Source: Pollenia angustigena
Lineage: Eukaryota > Arthropoda > Insecta > Diptera > Polleniidae
Assembly (NCBI GenBank): GCA_930367215.1
Contig: OV884056.1
Location: 253,421,127-253,485,126, forward strand
Length of the DNA stretch: 64,000 nt
Direction of reading: 5' to 3'
The position numbers and the translations under genes were made by a program. Of this stretch, positions 54,896 to 64,000 are shown in pieces. The number at the start of each line of letters is the position of its first letter. The stretch's first letter is position 1. The notes under the pieces were generated by a model. The model saw only the letters and a program-made list of their open reading frames with translations. It did not search any database and had not been told where the DNA came from.

Positions 54896-55380
54896 GAATA
54901 TTTAACCTTTAACTGCTTAACAATTAAGTGAATTTAGGCAATAATTCATAAATATAAATAGCCGTTGTGTAAAATTTATTTACATATAAAAAAAATGTTA
55001 AAATAACAGTAATATTAACAATTTGTTCACATACAACAAGATAATGCAAGATTTTTTTAATTGAAAATTTTCATACGTTTTTTGTCGTATATCCACAATT
55101 ATGCTACATACGATATTATAACGCATTCAATTTTTCGCAAAAGTGGATATACAACAAAATAGCTTCGTAATATCTCATTAACAATAAGAGATAGAGACGT
55201 GAGGATTGCGCAGATCGATAGATCTGTTAAATTTACCAAAGGAAACGGTCACATCTCATTTTTTTAGATTTTGTGATATACGACAAGATAACTCCGGAAC
55301 GACGACATGTAAGCCAATTATGCCAACATTTTGCCCATTCTATTGAATTTGTTGTGCTTTATTATTATGAAAAATATAAA

Positions 55381-55790
55381 AGATTTTGTTATTCGTGCTT
55401 AATTCCCAATTTTTATTCTTGATAAAAACACTGAAATTTATTGTTAATGGGATAAGCTATTCCTATGCGCATTTCACTGGTTGCTAAGGCCAGATAGTCA
55501 GGAAACTTCATCCATTAATATTTAAAAAAACTAAAGATATTAAACCAAATAAAACTGTTAAACGTATAAGAATTATAAGCAACAGTTCTACTTGTAAAAT
55601 AATCAAAGTTTAAACAAAAACATCAACAATAAACAGTGAGTTTATCTCTTCTTACATTCCCCACTACAATTGCTTGGAATTCTACGAACATTTATTGTAG
55701 TTGTAAGTAGATTAAGAAAAAACAAAAAGGAAACAAAAACAACTTGCAAAAGCATGTTGCCAGTTTACGTTTTTTAAGCCGTGCACTTGG
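55381..55790. mobile_element. Foldback family F, copy 4
   Basis: GATTTTGTTATTCGTGC, CATTTCACTGGTTGCTAAGG, AACTGTTAAACGTATAAG, TTTATCTCTTCTTACATTCC and TTGTAGTTGTAAGTAG. It is in the opposite orientation to copies 1 and 2 and is truncated at its left end. Confidence 0.82.
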
Positions 55791-55812
55791 TTGTTTATTA
55801 TCACAGTAATTT

Positions 55813-56130
55813 TTGGGAATACAAAATTTTAATTTAAAAGATTTTGTTATTCGTGTTTAATTCCCAATTTTTATTCTTGATAAAAACACTGAAATTTATT
55901 ATTGATGGGATAATCTCTTCCTATGCGCATTTCACTGGTTGCTTATGCCAGATCGTCAGGAAACTTCATCCATAAAGATTTTAGAAAAAAGCAAAAGTAA
56001 TCAGTGAAATGCGCATAGGAATAGCTTATCCCATCAACAATAAATTTCAGTGTTTTTATCAAGAATAAAAATTGGGAATTAAGCACGAATAACAAATTAT
56101 TTTAAATTAAAATTTTGTATTCCCAAAAAT
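55813..56130. mobile_element. Foldback family F, copy 5 (near-perfect hairpin)
   Basis: Starts TTTTTGGGAATACAAAATTT and closes with its inverse, ATTTTGTATTCCCAAAAA. The arms (about 130 bases each) include GCTTATCCCATCAACAATAA and CACTGAAATTTATTATTGAT. Confidence 0.85.
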
Positions 56131-57373
56131 GACCATAACGTATACAACGTTTTTATTGACAGCATCGAAATATGAGTATTTACTTTATCCCCCAGTTTGA
56201 AACCATCCGAAGTTTTTCTTAACAGTTTTTCTGGCATAATTGTAAACAAAAATAGGACAGCTCTGTTAAAGCCTTATTTTTTTTATATTAAAATTAGTTT
56301 TTTGTTTCCTTCCTCAAGGTAGTGTAAGACTTTTACACTTGCAGTGAACACTTAAACACATTGTAGAAATATAATATTTTCTCCAATATCTTTTCGTCCT
56401 TTTTTATTATTTCTCTCCGTATTTTTTACGTTTTGCTTTAGTTGAATATCTCTAGAACATCCTGCTTTAAGTAGCTTTGTAGTAAAATGATGTTCGGATG
56501 TAACATTATGATTTGATTATTATTTTATTATTTGTTGACCCTTGCCAAGATGTGTTTTTTCTCTTACTTTTTTTTCACGATATTTAAATTTTTCTTCCTT
56601 TTTTTTTTGCTCAGAAAACAATGAAAAATTCTGAAAGTATTCAAGCAAGTAGTTCATATATTGACTAGTACAGAACTTAATAACTGTGTTAAAGATAGAC
56701 ACTGTGTCTGTTTCAGATTTTTTCATTTAGGGGAAGTATAGATGGTAAACTATTTATGAATGTAATAAAGTTTGGAATTAATAAAATTTTTGTAATTCAA
56801 TCATGGATAAATTTAAAAACTATGTTGAAAAGTTTTTTTTAAAGGAGTTAATTAAGACATTAGCGTTACAAGTAAAGCATCAATTAAAAGTGATTATCGT
56901 GCTAAGAAATGCAATAAAAAGAAATAAAAATTTAATTGTTGTAAATAAGGAAAAAAATTTATTTAAAATATTTGTTAAAAATGCAATAGGAAAGACAAAA
57001 CTGTGTTATACAAGTTATTTTTTTAGCAAATTTTTATAATCTTAAAATTCCTATTGGTTGGTTGAGCAACAAAATAAAATTTTTACTTATTTTGAAGAAG
57101 TACAATTATTCTTCAGTTTTCGAGTACATTCAAATCGGTAAGAAACTGATTAGCTATATTAGTCGATACAATGAACTTTTTAATTGAAAAGGCACCAACA
57201 ACTTAATTTGAAAATATAAAAAATTATTTTGTTAATTAAAATTGTTAAAACTCAACAAATATTTTTAACAATGATTTTGTAATATTGAATACAATATATG
57301 TTTACAATTAAATACAGATAATTTTTTATTATGAGTTTGTCATATTTACAAAATATTTTGTTGCTAACAAAAT
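56131..57373. other. AT-rich stretch, no recognised feature
   Basis: Two short Lys-rich ORFs (56520-56726 minus, 56803-57039 plus) match nothing I know and have the amino-acid bias of translated AT-rich DNA. Confidence 0.5.
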
Positions 57374-57377
57374 TTAA

Positions 57378-58507
57378 CCTGCATAAGGTCTTCGGGTCAA
57401 ATCTGACCCATTTTAAAATAAAAGTTAAATTTTTTCTAAGAGCTAGTGACTTATATTTTTCATATTTTATGACTTTTATTTAATTTAAAATTACAACAAC
57501 GACGTTAGGTTTTCAGAAAAAAATATTGGTGGAAGAAATATTTATAAAATTGTTTGCACTTAAGGTCTTTGGGTCATATTTGACCTGTAGTAAAAACGAA
57601 AATTATTTTGAAGTATAATAATAATGAAGGTAAATGTGTATTTGGTATTGATAGGACTATAGTTGGCGATACCAAAATTTCGCATTTATTGGTTCTCTAG
57701 TTAGCTGAATTATATACATAGATAAAAGAGTACTAAGTTTTGACAACAAGGATAATCGCAGTGACGCCAAATTTTAGAGAAATTTACGCCGATACGTGAG
57801 CTATTAAATCTATGAGTTAATAAGTTATGCCTGGAATATACAATAGGAATTTCGCCTGAAATAAACAATTGCATGCATGTAGTTCTTGATTTGACAGTTG
57901 GTTTGAAATGTCACAGTATGGCTGGAGACAATGGTTTTACATCGCACTAATTGAGACAAAAATTGCTAGACAATCAAATTACTTTAGTATGAACTATATG
58001 GAAAAATAAGATTGAATTGCCACGAGAGCTTTTGGTAACTAAAGGCTATCATAAACATCAGCTAAACATGGCTAGAACGAAAACTGTTTTGTCAAACATG
58101 GACATATCTTAGAAAAAGTAGGTTTTCAACTTGCCGCTTCCTATATCAAGCAGCCAAAAGCATTACCCAAAGATTAATTTTCACAAAAAAAGTGCATGTA
58201 GTAGCTGAGCAGGAACACCACCCGCCATCTTCAACCAAAACCTTGAAAAAAAAAATGTTTACCAGTCAAAAATAAGTCGTTGGCGATTATGTCACAAAAC
58301 CACTTTATTTTTAATGTACTTTTGTATTCGCAAGAAATGTTAACAATAACTACAGCTTCAATATACTGAATAAATCTAGAAATAAATGATCAACTTTAAA
58401 AACATACCTTATTGGAAAAAGTGAGTTTTTATATATAAGATTTTCTATTTGGGTCAAATTTGACCCGAAGACCGTTAACATCAACAAATTTGAAGACCTT
58501 ATGAAGG
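57378..58507 (+). mobile_element. piggyBac-like element, family CCTTCATAAGG, copy 2
   Basis: TTAA flanks (57374-57377, 58508-58511); ends CCTGCATAAGGTCTTCGGGT and the inverse of CCTTCATAAGGT. The GGGTCAAATTTGACCC palindrome is near both ends. The plus strand reads VLDLTVGLK, SMAGDNGFTS (second catalytic aspartate kept), then LRQKLLDNQITLV and KNKIELPRELL. Stops and deletions. 1130 bp. Confidence 0.9.
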
Positions 58508-58511
58508 TTAA

Positions 58512-59390
58512 AAAGAAAATGCATTAAAAGGCGTGTTTAATTTTTGTATTAGCAAAATAAATATGCATAATAAAAATAACATCAGTAATAACATTAAAAT
58601 TTATTTTATAACACCCTGATACACTGGGAAGTTCATACATCAGCACAAAACGAAATATTGGCACCACTATCAGTAAATTTTTAAAATCTATAATTTTTTA
58701 AAGAACCGTCAAGATTTGTTTACAAGTCATTACAAAATAACTTAACTTATCGTCAAGATAGATTCAAATTCGCAATTATCATCATATCGTTTATTCTTTT
58801 AAAGGTTTTAGATCGAAAAGTCTAGATTTTTTTGTTTTTTATTTTTAATTTTTTGACAAAAAATTATTTTTTAAATGATATACATACATATGTATGTACA
58901 TTAGACCGATTCAACTTGTATGGTGCTGAAAAAAGGGATTTTGTTACCCCTCTGAAAAAAAGCTTGATATGTTTTATGATGATACCCAAAATATTTTGGT
59001 TCTAGCGTTGACCATCCGTGAGCTGGACAATTTTAAAAAAAGGCCTTTTTCAGTTTTTCGACTTTTTTTGTACTTTGCTCCAAACCGACATAAATAAAAT
59101 TTGGTATCATTGAAAGCAGCTTCTAATGGTACATAAAACTTGACCACTTGCGACCTACTAATTGAGATATTTAACTAAATACATATTTTTGTTTTGGGAA
59201 AGGTTTTGTTGTTTGTAATTACCGCAGCCAAAGTGAAGTGTTTAGTTGGTTTTTGCAAAGATTTTTTATGGCATTGAGGTACATGGTAAGGTCGCATGTC
59301 GTTATGTCTAATATATAGTCTCCATGGACGTTATGACACACCAAAAACTATTATAATGTCCATGAACACTTTTTGGTGTGTTATACAACA
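58512..59390. other. Mostly AT-rich; a TACATTAGACCG repeat-like start
   Basis: TACATTAGACCGATTCAAC near 58898 resembles the outer end at 3521 only in its first eight bases. A 16-base hairpin with ACACACCAAAAA / TTTTTGGTGTGT lies at 59334-59385. No gene. Confidence 0.45.
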
Positions 59391-59757
59391 AGAGAAAAAA
59401 CATGTTCAAATATGGTCACCTCCAACAACACTATATTTAAAGAAAATTGTAAACATATTGTGTTTAATTTAACCATATTATTAATACCGAAAACCATATT
59501 ATGGTAAAAATAGTTTTTCAGCAAAAAGCAACAACCATATAATGATTGCCTCCGAACAGGTCATGGTTAAAAATAACTCAAATATGTTTAACGCATATAA
59601 AAGCATGGTTGGTTTTCAACAATAGCATTTTGCCCTTGGAAAAAAGGAAAAATACAATATTTACAGGCAACCAAATGATTTTTTTTCTTTATGGAGGGCT
59701 TATTTAACCATTACATGGTTGTCGGTGACAATAATTTGGGTAACATGTTTTTTCTCT
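59391..59757. mobile_element. MITE with AACCATATTATGGT palindromes, copy 2
   Basis: AGAGAAAAAACATGTT is perfectly mirrored at 59742-59757. ACCATATTATGGT-like units fill the interior, as in the 1454-1925 copy. The ends correspond to that copy's GTAGAAAAAG ends. Confidence 0.85.
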
Positions 59758-60001
59758 ACGTTAAGTCAATTAGTTGTTGGTTGTCAACAACTGGAACGAA
59801 AGATTTAACAAAATAAAAAATTAATAACTTGGAATAGTCTTAAAATCACGAGTTTTTTAAATCTCGAATTAAGGAATTCTGAATTTCAAAGTCCAGAACT
59901 TAATTATCTCGAATTTTGAAATCATTAATCTAATAATCTCGAATTAAGAAGATTTAGTTAGCGAAGCTGGGGTTGGTTATACAAAAGAGTAGAAAATCCT
60001 T

Positions 60002-60152
60002 GCGCCCGGTCGAAGGCCCGCTTTTAAGAGAAGCTTTAGTTAACGAAGCCGATGTTTCTTTTAACATAGAGAAGAAATTAATTTTTTAATAAACACCGGC
60101 TTTACTACTGAAGCTTCTCCGCATAGCTGTCTTTCGGCCGGGCTCAATGATT
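60002..60152. repeat. Imperfect hairpin CCCGGTCGAAGG ... TTTCGGCCGGG
   Basis: CCCGGTCGAAGGC, AGAAGCTTTAGT and AAGCCGATGTT are mirrored by AACACCGGCTTTACT, GAAGCTTCT and CTTTCGGCCGGG. Probably an eroded foldback. Confidence 0.65.
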
Positions 60153-60190
60153 TACAACTCCATATAAAGCTTCTATGCAAAAAAAAAAAA

Positions 60191-60312
60191 TTGAGCTTCA
60201 AACGAAGCAGGTTTGTAAGAGAGAAATGTCAGAGATTCACTTAACATCTTGGTTACGGCATGAATTTTATATGGTGAAACCTGCTTCGTAGTAAGGAAAT
60301 GCCGCACAGAGG
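60191..60312. repeat. Dispersed repeat with GAAGCAGGTTT, copy 2
   Basis: Matches 6641-6875 (GAGCTTCAAACGAAGCAGG, CATGAATTTTATATGG, ACCTGCTTCGTAGTAAGG), but its middle is shorter. Confidence 0.7.
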
Positions 60313-60319
60313 GATTTGT

Positions 60320-60600
60320 TCATGCAATGTTTGGCAAAATATATAAGGAGTGCTCGCATTAAGAAAAATGTAAAGTTTCTTCAAAATTGGCCAAGCCCTC
60401 TACCCACCGCCCATAGAACCCAAAATTTATACTTGGCCCAAAGTTTTTGAAATTTGGCACAGAGCCCTTGGTTAGCTCAATTAAGAAAAAAAAATAAAGT
60501 TTCATCAAAATCGGCAAAATTTTGAAATTTTCTCTGCGCTTTTCTTACCTCAATTAACGCCCACCACTCACTGCCCATATAACCCATATTATATTTTTTC
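60320..60600. repeat. Degenerate tandem repeat AAAGTTTCATCAAAATCGG
   Basis: TAAAGTTTCTTCAAAATTGG and TAAAGTTTCATCAAAATCGG, each followed by CCACCGCCCAT or CCACTCACTGCCCAT and AACCCA, about 140 bases apart. Type common in fly dispersed repeats. Confidence 0.55.
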
Positions 60601-61259
60601 CCACAACTTTTTGTTTCTTTACCAAAACTAATTAATTTATGAATAAATTTCAATACATACATTTAAATATAGACTTTTATTCATCATCTATCATTTCAGC
60701 AACTAAATCATCACGTTTCGCTGGCTTATCGGATACCTTTCGTACATATAGTACACATTTAAGAATAATTTTATTTGAGTATAAACAAAATGAGTAAACT
60801 TTAAAACTCATTTGAAACTTTTTGTTCATCAATTATCAATTATATTCAAAGTACACATTAATTATTTTGTTTTAAAACGTACTTTTTAGCCAAGCATAAT
60901 TTTTCTTAAAGCAATATGATTTTTTTCTGTGAGATGCGGCCCAACGTTTAAAAAAGTAACTAAGAAATCGCTTTTGAACTGATTTTTTCACAATTTGAAT
61001 TTCATTAATAGTAAAAGCACCATGTTTTTTGTTTTTATGAAATCAGTTAATAAATCTACATTATTATTGCAAATTATAAGTTCCTTGCACAATTCACTAT
61101 ATGCAACGCAAAATGAATTCATTTTAAAAATTAGTTACGTGGGCCTTAACGATATATAAATTAAGCGCATTTGTAAAAGTTAAATTAAAATATTTTATTC
61201 ACGTCTTTAGGAAAAAAAAAATTAAAAAAGATATTAATTTACATCTTATTTTTAAGTCA

Positions 61260-61475
61260 ATTATGATATGCTCCAAGGCACTTTGGGTGCACTGCTACGT
61301 CACTTTTTTCCCATTTGTAAATGGTATGCCTAAAACCATAAAAAATAATTCTATTGTTATAAATTTTGTTCTGTCACAGTTTTATATGACTAGAAATCAC
61401 ACTGTCAACTTTCGTAAAGATCGGTTCATAATTTACCATAGGTTCAATATAATGCCCACTCCTGAAATATCCTAG
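61260..61475 (-). repeat. Single copy related to the 153-bp satellite unit
   Basis: The minus strand has CCTATGGTAAATTATGAACC, GATCTTTACGAAA and TGATTTCTAGTC in the order of the array at 1-750. Confidence 0.7.
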
Positions 61476-61679
61476 CAGTCAGTGGATGGTATCAAATGTT
61501 AAAGTAACCCTGCTGGAAATTTGTGCCAATTGTTCCTGGATTTGTGAAAATAGAACAAGTTCAAAAAGATAGACCTCATGACCAGAGAAAGGAGAACTAA
61601 TTATCTAACTGGTATATAAAGAACAAGAAGGTAAAAAAAGTAATAAATTAAGGTACATACTACATTGTATCGAAATAAT

Positions 61680-61873
61680 CTTACATTGTTCTAACTAACA
61701 CTAAACACGTTCATTGAGAATAGATGTGTGACTGGTCAAATTGTGTCAATTAACCAATGACAAACCCATGTAAAAGTGGTAGATCTTATTCATATAAACT
61801 GTTAGAACTAGAATCGGTCTCTACCCCCAAAGACCTATCACGGGACTACTTTGGTGTAAGTTCGCTTCCCATT
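61680..61873. repeat. Long-range inverted repeat, right member
   Basis: Pairs with 46454-46640. The outer boundary GCTTCCC at 61870 mirrors GGGAAGC at 46454. Confidence 0.85.
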
Positions 61874-62124
61874 AGAAAAATAACACACTTGACATAGAGA
61901 ATTTACCTACTGCGTAATAACAACAACTTATAATATACATGTATGGGTTAAGTTTGTATTCATTAGTTATCCAGCCGAATTGCGCATAAAACTATGATTT
62001 TTTAAGAAATTGACGTCAAATAAAGTGCATTTGAAACCTGAAATATAATAGTAAGATGTTAGAAAGAAAAATTGGTATGGCTAAAATATATCTTTTGTAT
62101 AACGGTATAACTAATCTTTGTTTC

Positions 62125-62352
62125 ATTATTGCTAACTATGGGTCTATTCGACCCAGGCTGTGTTTTTAAATAATTTTATATGCATATTATCATAACTTTT
62201 CCTTATGTTTATTGTTTATAAACGTTTAAATACAAACAAATTTAGATTACACATATATCATGAGTTAAAATATCGTCTTGTTTTTTTTTTTAAATTTAAA
62301 AAGTTTGCGTGTCAGGGTCGATTCGACCCAGAGGTTAGTAATGGAGGGTTAA
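62125..62352. mobile_element. Small TTAA-type MITE with GGGTCGATTCGACCC
   Basis: TGCTAACTATGGGTCTATTC at the left is mirrored by GGGTCGATTCGACCC ... AGGTTAGTAATGG at the right, followed by AGGGTTAA. The left TTAA is lost, so the left end is approximate. The layout is that of a piggyBac-type MITE. Confidence 0.45.
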
Positions 62353-63000
62353 AAAGTAAAAGCCTAAAAGTATACAAAACCTTTTATTGTACTGTATGCA
62401 TTGCAATTTATTGTAAATATTCATAAAAAATACGTGAAATTTATCACAAACCTTATAAGTTTGTTCAGCGATCGCAAAAAGTCGCAGAATTTTTTACATA
62501 ATATAAAAGAAAATATTCCAAACTTTCATTTAGTAGGAGGTAGACCGAGCTAACTTATTTTTTTTTTTTCTAATGAAAACTGCAAATGCAAAATTTTTTG
62601 TAGTCATTTTGATTTTCTCAGATCTCTTAACCATATATGTTTTTAAATTTAAATATTTTTTCTTTCCTATTAAATTTAAAATACTATATTTTAATAAAAA
62701 TGCTCTAAAACTATTGGTAGTTGAACCATATTTATTGTATAAACAAATGAAATGTAGTAAAATTTTCATCAGTTTTTGTTGTATAATATTTAGATAACTT
62801 TAACGCACTCTTTTTTATACAAAATTTTATTTTCTTCGAAAACAAATCATGGTTTTCTACTAATGAAACACTCTACAGAATTGCATCATTGGATTTCAAA
62901 AAAATAACTATAAAAAATAGACTTTTTGCAAAAAAAAAAAATACCACTGTGTGCCGTGGCACTTGAAATATTAATTTTTTTATAGAGTTCGTTTACTTAA

Positions 63001-63372
63001 CCCTTTGACGACCATATGCAAACATACTTGCCCAGGGGATTTTGCATCATATAATTGATCACGTAAGAGATATAGTAAATATGTTCAAAACAGATTTGTA
63101 GCGGAGGGTTGGGGCAACAAAAATGATGGTAGGGGCCTATCTGGCCCCATTTTCCCGCTAGGACGCCTCAAATTTGGCCAAAAAGTCGCCTTACTTCAGG
63201 GGGTGCTGTAGGGAAAGCGTAGGGCGCACCTGGCTAAAACTCGGGTATATTTTGGAGGCGGCTCTTATCTTTCATAATATATATATATATATATATATAT
63301 GGGAAGAATGTGTAAATTTCAACCTGGCCACATTTACCCCAAATATGTTTGGCAAGTATGTTTGCCTGTGGG
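63001..63372. mobile_element. Possible TTAA-type MITE with GCAAACATACTTGCC
   Basis: TTAA (62997-63000) then CCCTTTGACGACC, with GCAAACATACTTGCC at 63018 mirrored by GGCAAGTATGTTTGC at 63351. The right flank reads GGGTTGA, one base off TTAA. A TA microsatellite lies inside. Confidence 0.45.
63276..63301. repeat. TA microsatellite
   Basis: About thirteen AT/TA dinucleotides. Confidence 0.9.
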
Positions 63373-64000
63373 TTGAAACGGAAAAAAACGCACCTTAAAA
63401 AAAATCTATGTATTGTATCTATGTGCGTATATATGTACATACCCTGTAGGAAGTAAAACACATTTATAACTAACTTCAAACTGGTTTTTTTATAACCACA
63501 TCTAGTTGATTAAATGATTTTTTCCTTGTCGACGACTCATTATTTTAACATGGGCATGTCATAGGCAGTAGTCAATTGGCCATCTTTGCATGACTTTTGA
63601 ACTGACTACTAACTACTTATTTTTCAACCTATTTGTAATTTATTAAAAGTATTGTCAGTTTATAATAAATTATTTAAATTTTAAATAATTTTTGTCAAAA
63701 AAATATATGTATGTACATATGAACATGCATACATATATATTTTGATATAGAAATAATTATTTTTGAAAATGTTGCATTAAACTGCCCTAAATGATGATGT
63801 ATAATAGTCCTGAAATAAAAACGCTACATAATTGCTAGTACATAAACTGATTTGTATTGATTTAATTTTTGATTATTTTAAAATGTTTGTATACATATAT
63901 TTTTTTCATTTGACTTCATGGCATGCTTGTTTTACTTATTTTGATTTTATTTATGTTTTACGTGTGCTTTTTTGGTTGATATCTCCATGAGATTTAAACC
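63373..64000. other. AT-rich stretch, nothing recognised
   Basis: No ORF, TIR or tandem repeat supported to the right edge. Confidence 0.5.

Larger units (their letters stand above)
53578..55304. mobile_element. TIR element, CGTCGT ends, ACAT duplication
   Basis: Left CGTCGTGCCGAAGTTATC, continuing TTGCCGTATATCAC, is mirrored by GTGATATACGACAAGATAAC ... ACGACG at the right. ACAT flanks both (53574-53577, 55305-55308). It contains a mariner-type element (54033-54895) as a later insert. Without it the length is about 0.86 kb. No own coding relic seen. Confidence 0.78.

Noticed and set aside
56520..57039. Two Lys-rich short ORFs as small genes
   Set aside because: No recognisable domain, no conserved context, AT-driven residue bias.
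1..64000. CRISPR array, prophage or bacterial operon
   Set aside because: No evenly spaced short repeats with unique spacers and no prokaryotic gene layout; the contents are eukaryotic mobile elements.

Overview
The window reads as repeat-dense, AT-rich nuclear DNA of a higher fly. Three things point there: insect-type mobile elements (piggyBac, mariner, hAT-like, Jockey-, RTE- and Loa-type LINEs), GACGGACA runs followed by ATGGCTAAATCGACTT, and GCTATATTCGGC / TATACCC repeat blocks common in brachyceran flies. A calyptrate fly is my guess, not a demonstrated identity. I found no convincing host gene, no functional tRNA or rRNA gene and no CRISPR. Nearly everything explainable is a mobile element, a relic of one, or a satellite.

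Layout. 0-1.2 kb: five copies of an exact 153-bp satellite, then a dispersed fly repeat. 1.45-1.93 kb: a MITE built of AACCATATTATGGTT-like palindromes, with a second copy at 59.4 kb. 3.5-8.1 kb: a 4.6-kb unit bounded by ~320-bp inverted repeats, holding a deleted piggyBac, a foldback MITE and a member of a five-copy foldback family. 8.4 kb: a Harbinger-like MITE. 10.4-14.3 kb: a foldback-like element of short arrays, interrupted by a Jockey-type LINE that is itself interrupted by a TTAA element; a RING-finger relic lies beside it. 14.5-25 kb: a run of TIR elements with 4-5 bp target duplications. 26.7-27.05 kb: a relic of a transposon-type protein. 27.9-31.8 kb: a Jockey-type LINE broken by an RTE-like LINE (carrying its own MITE) and by a piggyBac. 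31.9-39.66 kb: a full-length piggyBac whose transposase gene is split by an apparently intact 5.4-kb Loa-type LINE. 41.4-45.3 kb: a hAT-like element with ~200-bp ends, hosting three further elements, one with a tRNA-like core. 46-55 kb: mariner-type relics. 55-64 kb: foldback copies, another piggyBac relic and fly repeats.

The only long intact reading frames are the two overlapping ORFs of the Loa-type LINE on the minus strand (ORF1 475 aa; ORF2 1194 aa with endonuclease, reverse transcriptase, RNase H and a Cys/His finger). All transposase sequences are broken. Nesting gives relative ages: host element, then insert, then insert in the insert. Superfamily names rest on motifs, TIRs and target duplications read by eye; no database search was possible.
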